Positions 32,838-42,527 of a stretch of DNA of 54,726 bases are shown one piece after another. The first letter of the stretch is position 1. Each line of letters opens with the position of its first letter. This stretch comes from an uncultured Chloroflexota bacterium (GTDB lineage: Bacteria; Chloroflexota; Anaerolineae; UBA4142; SHND01): contig CALMZO010000272.1 of the NCBI GenBank assembly GCA_937870825.1, forward strand, positions 1 through 54,726, written 5' to 3'. The position numbers were made by a program, and so were the translations under genes. The notes beneath the pieces were generated by a model. It saw only the letters and a list, made by a program, of their open reading frames with translations. It was not told the origin of the DNA and searched no databases.

Positions 32838-35303
32838 CTACCTGGGCGGCAACACAATCTGTTCGTCAAAATTCACATTTACCTCGAGCGCGGGGTTGTG
32901 ATATTCCGCGCGCGGCGCGGAGAGGATCGGCGCGAGCGTTTCGTCGGGCGCGATGGTTTGTGGTGCGGATTCGGCAGCATCGAGCGGCGCGTTGGCAATT
33001 TCCAGCGCGTCGCCAAGTTCAACAGCGATGGCGCTTGAGGCGACAGGCGATTCGGCAGACTCGATTCCCAAAACGCCGGGTTCGCGTGCGGGAGGCACAT
33101 CGTCCGTTTCTTGCGTGGATGGCGTGAGGTCGGAAACGACGGGCGGAATTTGATTGCGCCCGGGCGCAACCAACAACTTGGGCGCTTCCGTTTCGATTTC
33201 AAGCGTACCCAATTCCGGTTCCGCAAAATCGTGTTCGACGCCGGACGGAATCGCGGCATCGTCCGATGCAAAGAGGTGTGCCGCTTCGTGGACTTGGAAC
33301 GGTTCAAGTCCTTCGTCGTCGGACGGAACCGCGCCGTCGTCGGCGGCGAAACTGTGCGCGGCTTGATGCGTTTCCTCATCTTCAAGCGTTTCGTTTTCGC
33401 CGGATCCAAATTCCGGCGGTTCGAGCGTCTCGGCAACGTTCGTCTCTTCGGTTTCTTCTTCGATTTCAATCACCGGCGTTTGTCCTGACAGCGATTCCAC
33501 CAAATCTTTCCACACGCCGTGAATGCCATCGTCGGTGACGCCATAATATACATGCAAGTCCCCATTCGAATCGCGCTGCACCAGGTCATAGCGCAATTTT
33601 CCCGCGCGCTCGCTCGCTTTGACGATGCCTATATCGCCCAGCCATTTCACTTCGGCTTTGCTCGCCGCGTTCTTGTCATGTTCCGCAATCGCGTACTGCC
33701 ACAATTTGCGCGCGCTGGAACGCGTCACGTTGTGAATGATGCGATTGTTTCGCAAATCGCGCATCGTGTATTGATTGTTGCCGCGTGACCGCGCTTTCGA
33801 GGAAACAATTTCGACGCCGGTGTGCGGGGGGGGGCTGGGCAATTTCGCGGGTTCGTTCGCGGGGCGCGCGGTTTCTTTTTCACCCTCCGTTTGCGTGTCC
33901 ACAATCTCTTGTGCTTGCTCTACCGCTTGAGCCGTTTCCAACGGCGCATCGAATCGCTCGCGATTCGACTCGACACGCGCGGCAAATTCGACGGCGAGCG
34001 CGTCGCGCACGAGATTCACAATTTCATCGCGCACCGCGAGCGACGTTTCGTTTTCCGAACGCACAAAAATTTGGGTCGAGTCCAACGCGTAGGGAGCATC
34101 CGTGCCGCGTGGCACAATCATTTGCAAAATTTGTTTGCCACCGCTTTTCAAGGTGTCCACTTGCACGTCAATTGGCGGTACGATGTGCTTTGAAATTTCC
34201 GCGCGCAATTGGCTCGAGGTTTCAAAGGGTTTCTGTACGCCTTGCACGGGATGACGCACATTCGCGCTCGCGCCAATGTAAATTGTGCCGCCGTTCGTGT
34301 TCGCGAGCGCGACGACATCTTGCAGGATACGGCGGTCAATGCCGTGCTTCCCCACGCTTTCGTGAAATGCTTGCACGAGCGTGTCACCTTCTTCGCGCGC
34401 AGAATAGATGGGGTCGAACTCGTGCGTTGCCGCAGGAATGTACGGACGCGTTTTGGAAAAATCTTTGCCCGTGAGTACGTCCATGATCGCGTCGAACGAA
34501 GTTTCAGGCACCAAGATTTCGGTAGGACGGTCGCCGACGCCGAGTTCTTGATTGTTGCCCGGAATGCCGGTCAAGCGATGCGCGTCGCTGCCTTGGAGGC
34601 AGTGCATTTTGCGCGGGTATTCGGGCTTTGTTCCCGAAAAGAACAGTTGCGTGCGTCGCCGTGATTTGGAAGTGAGGTCGGTCACTTCGAGCGCGTGCAA
34701 ATTTTCATCTTGCGTGTACGCGATGCGCGTTTGTCCGCCGAAATCAAAACCGGGCATTGCAACACCGTGCGATGAATTCGCGTGCGCGGCGATGGCTAAA
34801 CCGCCTGCCTCGTTTATCAAACGATACGCGGTGAGTACATCCGTCGTTGCTCCCACTTCGCCCGAACCGACATCCAATTTTTCGGGGGGCACATGCAAAT
34901 TCAACAAGAGATGTTCGAGTTCGCGCACGGTGGTTTCGGGAGGAAAAATTCCGAGTACGTGAAAGCCGAGCGTGGCGGTCAATTCAAAACCGGGGAGGAC
35001 AAGAATTTTTTCGCGCAAGCGGCGAAATTCTTTGAGCTGTTCTTTTTCTTCGTCGGTGAGACGATTGCGGCGTTCGAGCAGTTCGAGGTCTTCGATTTCG
35101 TCAATGTAACGCCGATAGCCCGCTGCGGTGTTGTGGTCGGTGATGGCGATGATGTCGAGTCCTTTTTGTTCCGCTTTTTTCAAAATGTCGAGGTACGAAA
35201 CATTTGACTCGCGATAGTCCGCCGACGCGGGGGTATGCAGATGCAGGTCCATCCGCTTCCATTGCGGTTGGACATTTTTATTTGGTTGTTTTTTACGAGG
35301 CAC
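32838..35303 (-). CDS. PHP phosphoesterase fused to AlbA_2 (Schlafen-type) domain
   Basis: 821 residues from a GTG at 35303 (VPRKKQPNKNV; GAAGG upstream). PHP domain ~15-290: His21 and His23 (MDLHLHTPAS), ITDHN with Asp56-His57, LPGFELTATLGFHVLGIF, IAAHANSSHG and QGSDAHRL, so the metal site looks complete. AlbA_2-like domain ~310-430 (DVVALANTNGGTIYIGAS, VRSENETSLAVRDEI). A conserved-looking block ~510-600 (MRDLRNNRIIHNVTRSSARK, YDLVQRDSNGDLHVYYG) and a long acidic low-complexity tail (~610-821) follow. A nucleic-acid phosphoesterase or regulator is possible; function unproven. Confidence 0.82.
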   Translation of the reverse strand: MPRKKQPNKNVQPQWKRMDLHLHTPASADYRESNVSYLDILKKAEQKGLDIIAITDHNTAAGYRRYIDEIEDLELLERRNRLTDEEKEQLKEFRRLREKILVLPGFELTATLGFHVLGIFPPETTVRELEHLLLNLHVPPEKLDVGSGEVGATTDVLTAYRLINEAGGLAIAAHANSSHGVAMPGFDFGGQTRIAYTQDENLHALEVTDLTSKSRRRTQLFFSGTKPEYPRKMHCLQGSDAHRLTGIPGNNQELGVGDRPTEILVPETSFDAIMDVLTGKDFSKTRPYIPAATHEFDPIYSAREEGDTLVQAFHESVGKHGIDRRILQDVVALANTNGGTIYIGASANVRHPVQGVQKPFETSSQLRAEISKHIVPPIDVQVDTLKSGGKQILQMIVPRGTDAPYALDSTQIFVRSENETSLAVRDEIVNLVRDALAVEFAARVESNRERFDAPLETAQAVEQAQEIVDTQTEGEKETARPANEPAKLPSPPPHTGVEIVSSKARSRGNNQYTMRDLRNNRIIHNVTRSSARKLWQYAIAEHDKNAASKAEVKWLGDIGIVKASERAGKLRYDLVQRDSNGDLHVYYGVTDDGIHGVWKDLVESLSGQTPVIEIEEETEETNVAETLEPPEFGSGENETLEDEETHQAAHSFAADDGAVPSDDEGLEPFQVHEAAHLFASDDAAIPSGVEHDFAEPELGTLEIETEAPKLLVAPGRNQIPPVVSDLTPSTQETDDVPPAREPGVLGIESAESPVASSAIAVELGDALEIANAPLDAAESAPQTIAPDETLAPILSAPRAEYHNPALEVNVNFDEQIVLPPR

Positions 35304-35329
35304 GTGAAACCCTTCCTTGGGTTGCGAGC

Positions 35330-35465
35330 GATGTAACAAAAGTCGCCTTGCTTGAACTGACGCGCTTGTTCCCCTCATTTCTTTATTTCCATGACAAAGG
35401 AAATAAGGGAACGAAGGGAAATCGAGTCACTTGCCACAAGATGAGCGATAGAGCTTTGTTACATC
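35330..35465. repeat. 11-bp inverted repeat flanking 114 bp of noncoding DNA
   Basis: GATGTAACAAA (35330-35340) and TTTGTTACATC (35455-35465). Inside lies a smaller hairpin, CTTTATTTCC..GGAAATAAGG. Upstream of the PHP-AlbA gene. Confidence 0.55.
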
Positions 35466-35596
35466 CATCGCAATATGCTGGAGAAGGGAAGGGGAGAAAA
35501 TTCGAATGCAAAATTCAATAGCGGGGACAAGGGGTGTGTCATTGCTAGTGCATCATTAACCAACTTGTTTTGCGTACCGATGCGTTGAAAGACGCT

Positions 35597-35724
35597 TTCT
35601 AAGCGATTTCATTGTGCGCGACTCCCAAGAGCTTGTTTAATGCCGCACTTGGAACGGTCTTGATGACCCGGCACTCTCTGATTCCAAAGGGAACTGCTTT
35701 GCAGAGTGCGCTCGCAATGACAAG
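35597..35724. repeat. Degenerate TCATTGCGAG-type repeat element
   Basis: GCGATTTCATTGTGCGCGACTC at one end and the inverse of GTCATTGCGAGCGCACTC at the other form imperfect terminal inverted repeats. The same TCATTGCGAG..GAAGCA theme is found in frame at 50862-50930. An 86-codon minus-strand frame here is a product of the repeat, not a gene. Confidence 0.6.
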
Positions 35725-35976
35725 TGTGTTCGTTTCAACTGCTCGGTGAAAGCTATACCGCGCCAATAAAAATGTTCGAGCAAATGCTGTGATGAAAAAA
35801 TACGGCTCGAAGCCATTCCAATAGGAAACGAAAAATTTTTGTCCGTCGCGCGTTGGCAAAAAATTTATGCCAATGTTTTCAATTCAAATAGCGCAGCGAA
35901 AATTTCGACGCCATCCCAACTCGTGAGTGAGTGGGCGACCATGGAGGTGCGCCCCTACAGTTTGTTAATTTACGAA
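35725..35976. other. Noncoding remainder of the PHP-AlbA to lon gap
   Basis: Nothing recognised except a degenerate GGCGACCATGGAGGTGCGCCCC palindrome-like motif near 35935-35957, of a kind common in intergenic repeats. Confidence 0.4.
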
Positions 35977-36028
35977 AGAGGGGCGGTGATTGCATTGGCG
36001 TTTCGCCTTGCAGTCGTTCCGCCCCTCT
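35977..36028. terminator. Hairpin downstream of lon
   Basis: AGAGGGGCGG (35977-35986) and CCGCCCCTCT (36019-36028) with an inner GGCGTTTCGCC hairpin, 15 bp past the lon stop. On the minus strand it is followed by TTT. Confidence 0.65.
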
Positions 36029-36042
36029 GATTCACATTATAT

Positions 36043-38535
36043 TCAATTCAGCGAATTTGTCATTTCCCGTTCGGGTTCGTGATTGCCGTGACCGTTCATT
36101 TCGGCGGGAACGGGCTTGTCTTCCAGAGCCGCATTCCAAACATCCTCGACGCGTTCCGCCAACACGAACTTCAATTCTTTGCGAATCTCTTCGGGCAAAT
36201 CGTCCAGGTCGCGTTCGTTGCGGTTCGGCAGAATGACGGTGTCGAGACCCGCGCGATGCGCGGCGAGAACTTTTTCTTTGATGCCGCCGACGGGCAGCAC
36301 GCGTCCGCGCAGTGTAATTTCACCCGTCATGGCGATATTGTCGCGCACGCGGCGATTTGTGAGCAGCGATGCCAACGCCGTCGCCATCGTGACACCCGCG
36401 CTCGGTCCGTCTTTTGGCGTCGCGCCTTCGGGGATGTGCAGGTGAATGTCGCTCTTTTCAATCGTTTCGGGACTAAAGCCGAGTTCCTTGGACTTGCTGC
36501 GAACGTACGAGTACGCCGCTTGCGACGATTCTTTCATCACTTCGCCCAGTTGGCCGGTGACGAGAAAACCTTTGCCGCCGGGCATGCGCGTCGCTTCGAT
36601 GAAAAGAATGTCGCCGCCGACCGGCGTCCACGCGAGACCGGTTGCCACGCCGGGCGTTTCCGTGCGCTCGCGCACTTCATTGTAGAAACGCGCTTTGCCG
36701 AGAAGCTCATGCACCGAATCTACAGTGACGTGAAAGGGCGTCGCTTGGCCTTCTGCAATTTTTGTTGCGAGTTTGCGCGCGACGCGTCCCACTTCGCGTT
36801 CGAGATTGCGAACCCCGGCTTCGCGCGTGTAATCGCGAATGAGTGTACGAATCGCGTCGTCGTCGAACTTGACTTCCTCCTCGCGCAGACCATTTTCTTT
36901 GAGTTGGCGCGGAATCAAGTACCCCTTGGCGATTTGTGTTTTTTCGTAATCGGTGTAACCCGACAACGGCAAGATTTCCATGCGGTCGCGCAAGGGCGGC
37001 GAAATCGTTTCGAGTGTGTTTGCCGTGCAAATGAAAATCACTTGCGACAAATCAAAGTCCACGTCGAGATAGTGGTCGCGGAATGTTTTGTTTTGCGCGG
37101 GGTCAAGGACTTCAAGTAACGCGCTCGACGGGTCGCCGCGATAATCCGCGCCCACTTTGTCCACTTCGTCCAACATGATGACGGGATTTTTTGTTCCCGC
37201 GCGTTTGATAGATTGAATCAGGCGTCCCGGCATCGCGCCAATGTACGTGCGGCGGTGTCCGCGAATTTCGGCTTCGTCGTGCATTCCGCCGAGCGACATG
37301 CGAATGAATTTGCGTCCCAACGCGCGCGCAACGGATTGACCGAGCGATGTTTTGCCGACACCGGGCGGTCCGACGAGCGTGAGAATCGAGCCGCGATAGG
37401 TGCGCGATTCTACATCGTCTTCGCCGCTGCCGCGTTCCGCGCGCAGCTTGCGCACCGCAAGATATTCCAGAATGCGGTCTTTGATGTCTTTTAAATCGTA
37501 ATGGTCTTCATCGAGAATTTTGCGCGCGTTCGGAATATCGAGATTGTCTTCGGTGAGTTTGCTCCATGGCAGGTCCACGAGCCAATCGAGATACGTCTTG
37601 ATGACATGATACTCGGCGGCAGCGGGCGGCATCGTCTTCATGCGGTCCAATTCGCGGCGCGCTTCTTTTTCCGCTTCTTCGGGCATCCCCGATTCAGAAA
37701 TCTTTTTGTCGTACGATGTGATTTCCGCTTCCTGCTCGCTGCCTTCGCCCAACTCTTTTTGGATTTGTTTCAGTTGTTCGCGCAAAATATATTCGCGCTG
37801 ATTTTTTTCAATTTCTTGCTGTGCCTGTCCCGAAATCTTTTTGCCGAGTTCGAGAACATCCACCTCTTTGGTGAGCAGCGCGTCGAGTTGGACCAATTTC
37901 TGTTGTACGTCGTCAATTTCCAAAAGTTCTTGCGCTTGCTTTAAATCCATTCGCAGCGAGGTCGCAATCATGTAGACGAGTTGGCGCGGGTCTTCGACAT
38001 TCATTGCCGCCATCAACAATTCTTCAGGCAGCGTTTGCGAAAGATTCACCAACTTGCGAAAGAGTTCAATCGTGTTGCGCGTCAGCGCTTCGAGTTCGAC
38101 GTTCTTGTCAATCTTTTCCGGCGCGAGTTCAATGCGCGCTTTCAAGTACGGTTCGAGCGACGAATATTCATTGATGCGGATGCGCTCCATACCTTGCACA
38201 ATCAAACGCACCGTACCGTCCGGCGCGCGCAGCATTCGATGAATGACGGCGGCAGTCCCGATTTCGTACAAATCCTCCGGACCCGCATCTTCAAATTTGT
38301 CAGTCTTGATGGTGACCAAGCCAATCAAGCGGTTGGTTTCTTTGACTACATCGTCCACCAATTTCAAGGAACGCGCTTGGCCCACATTCAGCGGCAAAAC
38401 GGTGAGCGGATACACCACGACCCCTTTGAGCGGCAAGATGGGCAACTCATTCGGGATATTGGATTGATTCTCTTCATTCACTTGAATCACTTCAATCTGT
38501 TCTTCTTCGTCATTGTTCTTTTTGAAAATAGGCAT
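36043..38535 (-). CDS. lon: ATP-dependent protease Lon
   Basis: 830 residues from the ATG at 38535 ([13 protein letters not shown]). LAN substrate domain ~35-240 ([13 protein letters not shown]), coiled coil, AAA+ domain with Walker [10 protein letters not shown] (~388) and VIMLDEVDK, and the protease domain with Ser712 (PKDGPSAGV) and Lys755 (GGIKEKV), 43 residues apart as in E. coli. Degrades damaged and short-lived regulatory proteins. Lies 63 bp downstream of an hsp20 gene on the same strand, so probably co-transcribed as a stress unit. Confidence 0.97.
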   Translation of the reverse strand: MPIFKKNNDEEEQIEVIQVNEENQSNIPNELPILPLKGVVVYPLTVLPLNVGQARSLKLVDDVVKETNRLIGLVTIKTDKFEDAGPEDLYEIGTAAVIHRMLRAPDGTVRLIVQGMERIRINEYSSLEPYLKARIELAPEKIDKNVELEALTRNTIELFRKLVNLSQTLPEELLMAAMNVEDPRQLVYMIATSLRMDLKQAQELLEIDDVQQKLVQLDALLTKEVDVLELGKKISGQAQQEIEKNQREYILREQLKQIQKELGEGSEQEAEITSYDKKISESGMPEEAEKEARRELDRMKTMPPAAAEYHVIKTYLDWLVDLPWSKLTEDNLDIPNARKILDEDHYDLKDIKDRILEYLAVRKLRAERGSGEDDVESRTYRGSILTLVGPPGVGKTSLGQSVARALGRKFIRMSLGGMHDEAEIRGHRRTYIGAMPGRLIQSIKRAGTKNPVIMLDEVDKVGADYRGDPSSALLEVLDPAQNKTFRDHYLDVDFDLSQVIFICTANTLETISPPLRDRMEILPLSGYTDYEKTQIAKGYLIPRQLKENGLREEEVKFDDDAIRTLIRDYTREAGVRNLEREVGRVARKLATKIAEGQATPFHVTVDSVHELLGKARFYNEVRERTETPGVATGLAWTPVGGDILFIEATRMPGGKGFLVTGQLGEVMKESSQAAYSYVRSKSKELGFSPETIEKSDIHLHIPEGATPKDGPSAGVTMATALASLLTNRRVRDNIAMTGEITLRGRVLPVGGIKEKVLAAHRAGLDTVILPNRNERDLDDLPEEIRKELKFVLAERVEDVWNAALEDKPVPAEMNGHGNHEPEREMTNSLN

Positions 38536-38598
38536 TTGATTGCTCCGTCTCGGAGGAACCTCTTTTTTACAACTCCTACAGTTCCCCAAACGTTCATG

Positions 38599-39027
38599 TT
38601 AATCCATTGCACTAACGGCAATTAACTTGGGTTCTGGTTTCACTTTGGGCAATGTTATCGTCAAAAAGCCATCCTTGTATTCGGCAGCAATTGCATCTAC
38701 GGCGTAATCTCCGGGCAGGTACACTTCGCTGGCAAATTCGCCGTATTGCACTTCCAGGCAGTGACACGCGGCACGGTGATGTTGGTCAGAGCGCCGCCCG
38801 CTGACGCGCAAAATTCTATCGGTGAACTCTACTTGAATTCTGTCCGGGTCCATCCCCGCAATCTCTATCAAAATAACGACGTTCTCGTGTGTTTCATATA
38901 CGTCGGTCGGTGGACGAAACATTGACGAGGATTGACCATTTTCTTGCAGTAACAGGGAACTCAACATGCGGTCCATGCTGCGCGAAAAACCGACGAGTTC
39001 CTCAAACGACTCTTGATACCTTGCCAT
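38599..39027 (-). CDS. Hsp20-family small heat-shock protein, second copy
   Basis: 142 residues from the ATG at 39027 (MARYQESFEELVGFSRSMDR). Alpha-crystallin domain ~40-135: PTDVYETHENVVILIEIAG, DRILRVSGRR, and YKDGFLTITLPK in place of the usual FENGVLTI. An unusual HHRAACHCLE segment (~83-92) replaces the common Y-R-E motif. Differs from the first Hsp20 at 4180. Followed by lon. A TATAAT at 39078-39073 (minus strand) is a likely -10, with no good -35. Confidence 0.92.
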   Translation of the reverse strand: MARYQESFEELVGFSRSMDRMLSSLLLQENGQSSSMFRPPTDVYETHENVVILIEIAGMDPDRIQVEFTDRILRVSGRRSDQHHRAACHCLEVQYGEFASEVYLPGDYAVDAIAAEYKDGFLTITLPKVKPEPKLIAVSAMD

Positions 39028-39081
39028 AGGGCTTGACCTTGATAATGAGATTTTAACTTTCCTGCTCATAGGATTATACAC

Positions 39082-39600
39082 GAATACAGCGGTATGTTAT
39101 GTTTCGAGTGTTTTTCTTACTCTTTTTGCCAAAACATGTTGGCAGAATGGAAACCGCCGCGACCTGCATCCCACACGGACCTGGACACCTAAAACAAAAA
39201 AGTCGTACGAACTGTGTGCAAAGAGCGGGTCTTGCGCCGCGAAATCTCCCCATGCTGCGGATTTTAGCCGCGTCCGCTATTAACCCAGTTCTTAATGTCT
39301 TTTCCTTACAATGTCTCTGGTCTGTCGGGATTGTACACCATATCGCCGGGGAAGCAGACCGCATGCCGCACTGTGCGTTCGCCTTGGAAATGTTGGGCGA
39401 GGTCTTTTTGACCGGGTAGCGATATGTCTCGGTCGCCACCAGCGGCTTGCCGCGAGCGAGGATGCTTGGGAAACGCGGAACGTGAGACAAGATACGATGG
39501 AAACAACGGTGTGGCTGGTTATATAAGAAGGGTCTCCATCGCGCAAGTGACAGCAATTTGAAAGGGCGATATTTCGTAAAAAAAGTAGGTTTTTTGCGAA
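39082..39600. other. Unexplained ~520-bp region, possible structured RNA
   Basis: No credible protein on either strand: open frames of 106 (+) and 160 (-) codons are rich in Cys, His and Arg. Several short stems are present: TGCCAA..TTGGCA (~39127), GCGGATTTTAGCCGCGTCCGC (~39259) and GCGGCTTGCCGC (~39444). On the minus strand TTGCGC-N17-TATAAC near 39550-39520 could be a promoter. I tested by eye for RNase P, tmRNA and SRP RNA consensus motifs and found none. Confidence 0.35.
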
Positions 39601-39616
39601 AAAATCCACAAAAGTA

Positions 39617-39645
39617 TTGACGCGCGCTATTTCGCGTCGTATAAT
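39617..39645 (+). promoter_or_regulatory. sigA promoter
   Basis: TTGACG (39617-39622), 17-bp spacer, TATAAT (39640-39645); the transcript has a ~125-base leader. Confidence 0.82.
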
Positions 39646-39655
39646 GATTGGCGAG

Positions 39656-39707
39656 ACGGCTCGCCCTGTCTCAATTTTTTGCCTATTGGCAATGTGGGGC
39701 GAGCCGT
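39656..39707 (+). other. Hairpin at the 5' end of the sigA leader
   Basis: ACGGCTCGCCC (39656-39666) pairs with GGGCGAGCCGT (39697-39707) with a 30-base loop; the loop contains T6. It begins within a few bases of the expected transcription start and may stabilise or attenuate the mRNA. Confidence 0.6.
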
Positions 39708-39778
39708 AATTATGTTAATCAACAACGGGTCCTGATGCGTAGGGAAATACGGCGAAAAATCATAGATAGGTGGTGGGA

Positions 39779-41089
39779 ATGACAACACGTCGGATGAATA
39801 AGAGCAAAGCTGTGGTATCGAGCGGAGTGGAGACAAAAGGACGGCGCGCGCGCAGTGGAAACGGACACGGCAACGGGAATGGGCATGGACCCAAGTCCTC
39901 CTCGGCGGGTGAAAACGCGCTCGGTGAAAAATCGCACGTGATTTCCGCGCAAACGCGCGCAATTGTTCAGCAGTTGGTCGAAAAGGGAAAATCGCAAGGT
40001 TGGCTGTCACAAGACCAAATTTTACAAGTGTTCCCGGAAGCGGAATCCAATATCGAGCAGTTGGAAGAAGTTTATATTGTTCTGTTTGAAGAAGGGATTC
40101 AGCTCGTTGACCATGCAGACGCGCCCGAAAGCGCCGTCGAAAAACCCGAAGAACCCGCGCAAGTGGACTTGAACGAAATCGGCATTGACGATACCGTTTC
40201 GCTCTACTTGAAAGAGATTTCGCGCATCCCTCTTTTGCGCGCCGAACAAGAAGTGGAATATGCGCGCGGCATGGAAATCGGCAAAAAAGCGCGGCAGCAA
40301 CTCATGCGCTCGACAGGCACCAGCATCGGCGAACGTAACAAGCTGGAGCAAAAAATTCGCGAAGGCGAATTGTGCCGCCAAAAACTGATTAAAGCGAATT
40401 TCCGCCTCGTCGTCTCGATTGCGAAAAAATATATCGGACGCGGTGTTTCGTTCTTGGACTTGATTCAAGAAGGCAACATCGGTCTGATTCGCGCCGTCGA
40501 AAAATTCGATTACAAGCGCGGTTTCAAATTTTCGACCTACGCGACATGGTGGATTCGCCAGGCAATTACCCGCGCCATCGCCGACCAGGGGCGTACGATT
40601 CGCGTGCCCGTCCACATGTGCGAGCGCATCAACAAATTGACGCGCGTCTCGCGTCAACTCGTACAAGAACTGGGACGCGAACCGACGCCGGACGAAATTG
40701 CCAAAGAACTCGGCACGACGCCGAAAAAAGTCGAGCGCATCATCAAAATTTCGCAGCGGCCGCTGTCACTCGAAATGCCCGTCGGCGAAGAACAAGATTC
40801 GCATCTCGGCGATTTCATTCCTGACGAATCTACACCGGGTCCGACAGACGCGGCATCGCATCAACTTTTGCGTGAGCAGATGGAAGAAATTCTGACCTCG
40901 CTTTCACCGCGCGAAGGACGTGTGCTGCAATTGCGCTTTGGTCTCAAAGACGGCAAAAGCCATACGCTCGAAGAAGTGGGCAAGAAATTCGGCGTCACGC
41001 GCGAACGCATTCGCCAAATCGAAGCGAAAGCGCTACGCAAATTGCGTCACCCGTCGCGTTCACGCAAATTGCGCGATTATTTGGAATAA
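39779..41089 (+). CDS. rpoD: Primary sigma factor RpoD/SigA
   Basis: 436 residues from the ATG at 39779 (SD AGGTGGTGG). Gly/His/Asn-rich N-terminus ([10 protein letters not shown]), a region-1.1-like segment (~60-110), region 1.2 ([17 protein letters not shown]), region 2 with [20 protein letters not shown], region 3, and region 4 with [20 protein letters not shown]. Directs RNA polymerase to TTGACA/TATAAT promoters, which agrees with the promoters found in this window. Own promoter, long leader with a hairpin, and a terminator after the stop. Confidence 0.96.
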   Translation: MTTRRMNKSKAVVSSGVETKGRRARSGNGHGNGNGHGPKSSSAGENALGEKSHVISAQTRAIVQQLVEKGKSQGWLSQDQILQVFPEAESNIEQLEEVYIVLFEEGIQLVDHADAPESAVEKPEEPAQVDLNEIGIDDTVSLYLKEISRIPLLRAEQEVEYARGMEIGKKARQQLMRSTGTSIGERNKLEQKIREGELCRQKLIKANFRLVVSIAKKYIGRGVSFLDLIQEGNIGLIRAVEKFDYKRGFKFSTYATWWIRQAITRAIADQGRTIRVPVHMCERINKLTRVSRQLVQELGREPTPDEIAKELGTTPKKVERIIKISQRPLSLEMPVGEEQDSHLGDFIPDESTPGPTDAASHQLLREQMEEILTSLSPREGRVLQLRFGLKDGKSHTLEEVGKKFGVTRERIRQIEAKALRKLRHPSRSRKLRDYLE

Positions 41090-41096
41090 AAGAATT

Positions 41097-41128
41097 GGCA
41101 AGTCGCCACGCTGCGGCTTGCCTTTTTT
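41097..41128 (+). terminator. Terminator after sigA
   Basis: GGCAAGTCG / CGGCTTGCC with an 8-base loop, followed by six T. Confidence 0.85.
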
Positions 41129-41153
41129 GTTTCGACGATTCAAAGGAGTTCGC

Positions 41154-41654
41154 ATGTCCGAACCGATGCTCGATTGGGTGTGTGACTATTTGGAGCGCGA
41201 TGCCGAAATCGTCGTTCCCGTACGCCGTTTGTGGAAAGAATGGCGCGCACAACATCCTGAAGCCGCGTATGATGAATTTGAAGCGACGGTGCTGGCAGAC
41301 CCGCGTGTGCAATTGATGAGCGGGATTGACCAAACGCGCGACATGGAATTTGAATCGGAAGCGGAACGCGACGCGTGGCTTCAAGAAATGGAAGATGCGG
41401 GATTTTTTCACGGACCGCGCATCAAACTCGCCGCGCGCGAATTGAGCGCGGAACACATCGCCGCGCAATTAAAAAAACACACCGAAAACATGCTCAAGAA
41501 TTTGTGGGAAGCGTATGATGTTCGCCCGGAAGATTTGACGCCCGAACAAGAACAGCAGCTGCTGGATTTAATCGCGGCGGCAAAGGAATTGCAAATGAAT
41601 GTACAAGAAATGGGATTGAAAGAGCCGCCGAAAGATGAGGCAGACACCGCATGA
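41154..41654 (+). CDS. Hypothetical cytoplasmic protein
   Basis: 166 residues from the ATG at 41154, fixed by SD AAAGGAG. Acidic and helical, no signal or membrane segment. Tryptophan-containing N-terminal part (LDWVCDYLERDAEIVVPVRRLW) could be a small winged-helix-like domain; the C-terminal half (~95-155) looks like a coiled coil (AAQLKKHTENMLKNLWEAYD). Located right after sigA. Not recognised. Confidence 0.75.
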   Translation: MSEPMLDWVCDYLERDAEIVVPVRRLWKEWRAQHPEAAYDEFEATVLADPRVQLMSGIDQTRDMEFESEAERDAWLQEMEDAGFFHGPRIKLAARELSAEHIAAQLKKHTENMLKNLWEAYDVRPEDLTPEQEQQLLDLIAAAKELQMNVQEMGLKEPPKDEADTA

Positions 41655-41676
41655 TGTTTTATGCGCCTTGGCAATA

Positions 41677-41715
41677 AAACCCGTTATCTTCGCTTCGCTT
41701 GGAGATAACGGGTTT
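41677..41715. terminator. Terminator before fchA
   Basis: AAACCCGTTATCT / AGATAACGGGTTT, 13-bp stem. A second small hairpin, ACAAACAG/CTGTTTGT, follows at ~41727-41746. Confidence 0.82.
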
Positions 41716-41803
41716 CTTGTTTGGTTACAAACAGGTTTTCTGTTTGTACATATCTTTGCTACAATACTCGCGCCCCGCACGAAGAATTTTCTGTAGATTT
41801 CCC

Positions 41804-42427
41804 ATGTCGTTTTCCGATTCCACCCTCGTTGCATTTACACAAGACCTTGCGTCGGCTTCGCCCGCGCCCGGCGGCGGTTCCACTGCCGCGCTGGCAGGCG
41901 CGCTCGGCGCGTCGCTGGTCGCGATGGTGTGTCACTTGACCATCGGACGCAAAAATTATCAGAACGTCAGCGAAAAATTTCAAGCGATGCTGCCGCGCGC
42001 CGAAGCGTTACGCGCCGAATTGTTGAACGCGATTCAACACGATGCCGACGCGTATTCGCAGGTGATGATTGCGTATCAACTGCCCAAAGACTCGGACGCG
42101 GAAAAAAGTGTTCGCACGCGCGCGATTCAAAACGCGCTGAAACACGCCGCAGAAATTCCACTGCGCGTTGCCACCGCGTGCGCGGAAATTTTAGAGATGG
42201 CAGAATTCGCCGCCGCGCATGGCAACAAAAACGCGGCGAGCGACGCGGGCGCGGGCGCGCTCATGGCGGAAGCAGGGTTACGCGCCGCATTGTTAAACGT
42301 CGAAATCAATCTCGGACTTGTTCAGGATGAAGCGTTCAACAGCAACACCCGCGCGCAGCTCGAACCACTCAAACGCGTCGCCGCAAAACGTCAAAGCATT
42401 CTCGATTCCGTTCAGGCGCGCATCTAG
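41804..42427 (+). CDS. fchA: Methenyltetrahydrofolate cyclohydrolase/cyclodeaminase (FchA/FTCD-C family)
   Basis: 207 residues from the ATG at 41804. All-helical FTCD_C domain: PAPGGGSTAALAGALGASLVAMV (first 20: PAPGGGSTAALAGALGASLV) is the hallmark, followed by AIQHDADAYSQVM and KHAAEIPLRVA. Interconverts methenyl- and formyl-tetrahydrofolate or deaminates formimino-THF. It lies 100 bp before the FTHFS gene on the same strand, so the two form a one-carbon folate module. Confidence 0.9.
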   Translation: MSFSDSTLVAFTQDLASASPAPGGGSTAALAGALGASLVAMVCHLTIGRKNYQNVSEKFQAMLPRAEALRAELLNAIQHDADAYSQVMIAYQLPKDSDAEKSVRTRAIQNALKHAAEIPLRVATACAEILEMAEFAAAHGNKNAASDAGAGALMAEAGLRAALLNVEINLGLVQDEAFNSNTRAQLEPLKRVAAKRQSILDSVQARI

Positions 42428-42527
42428 CCGATCGAGCATTGGGGATGGCGAAGCACATCTCGTTCGCCACTGAACACTGATAACGGATTTCTCTCTGTCT
42501 CTCCATTACTCCAACTCTCTCGCACTC

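Noticed and set aside
35599..35859. 86-codon minus-strand frame
   Set aside because: Its sequence is the translation of a degenerate TCATTGCGAG repeat element.
36079..37119. 346-codon plus-strand frame
   Set aside because: Antisense to lon; composition (Phe/Arg/His rich) is typical of a reverse-frame artefact.
39074..39556. 160-codon minus-strand frame between hsp20 and sigA
   Set aside because: Cys/Arg/His-rich, no domain, overlaps the hsp20 promoter; better treated as noncoding.
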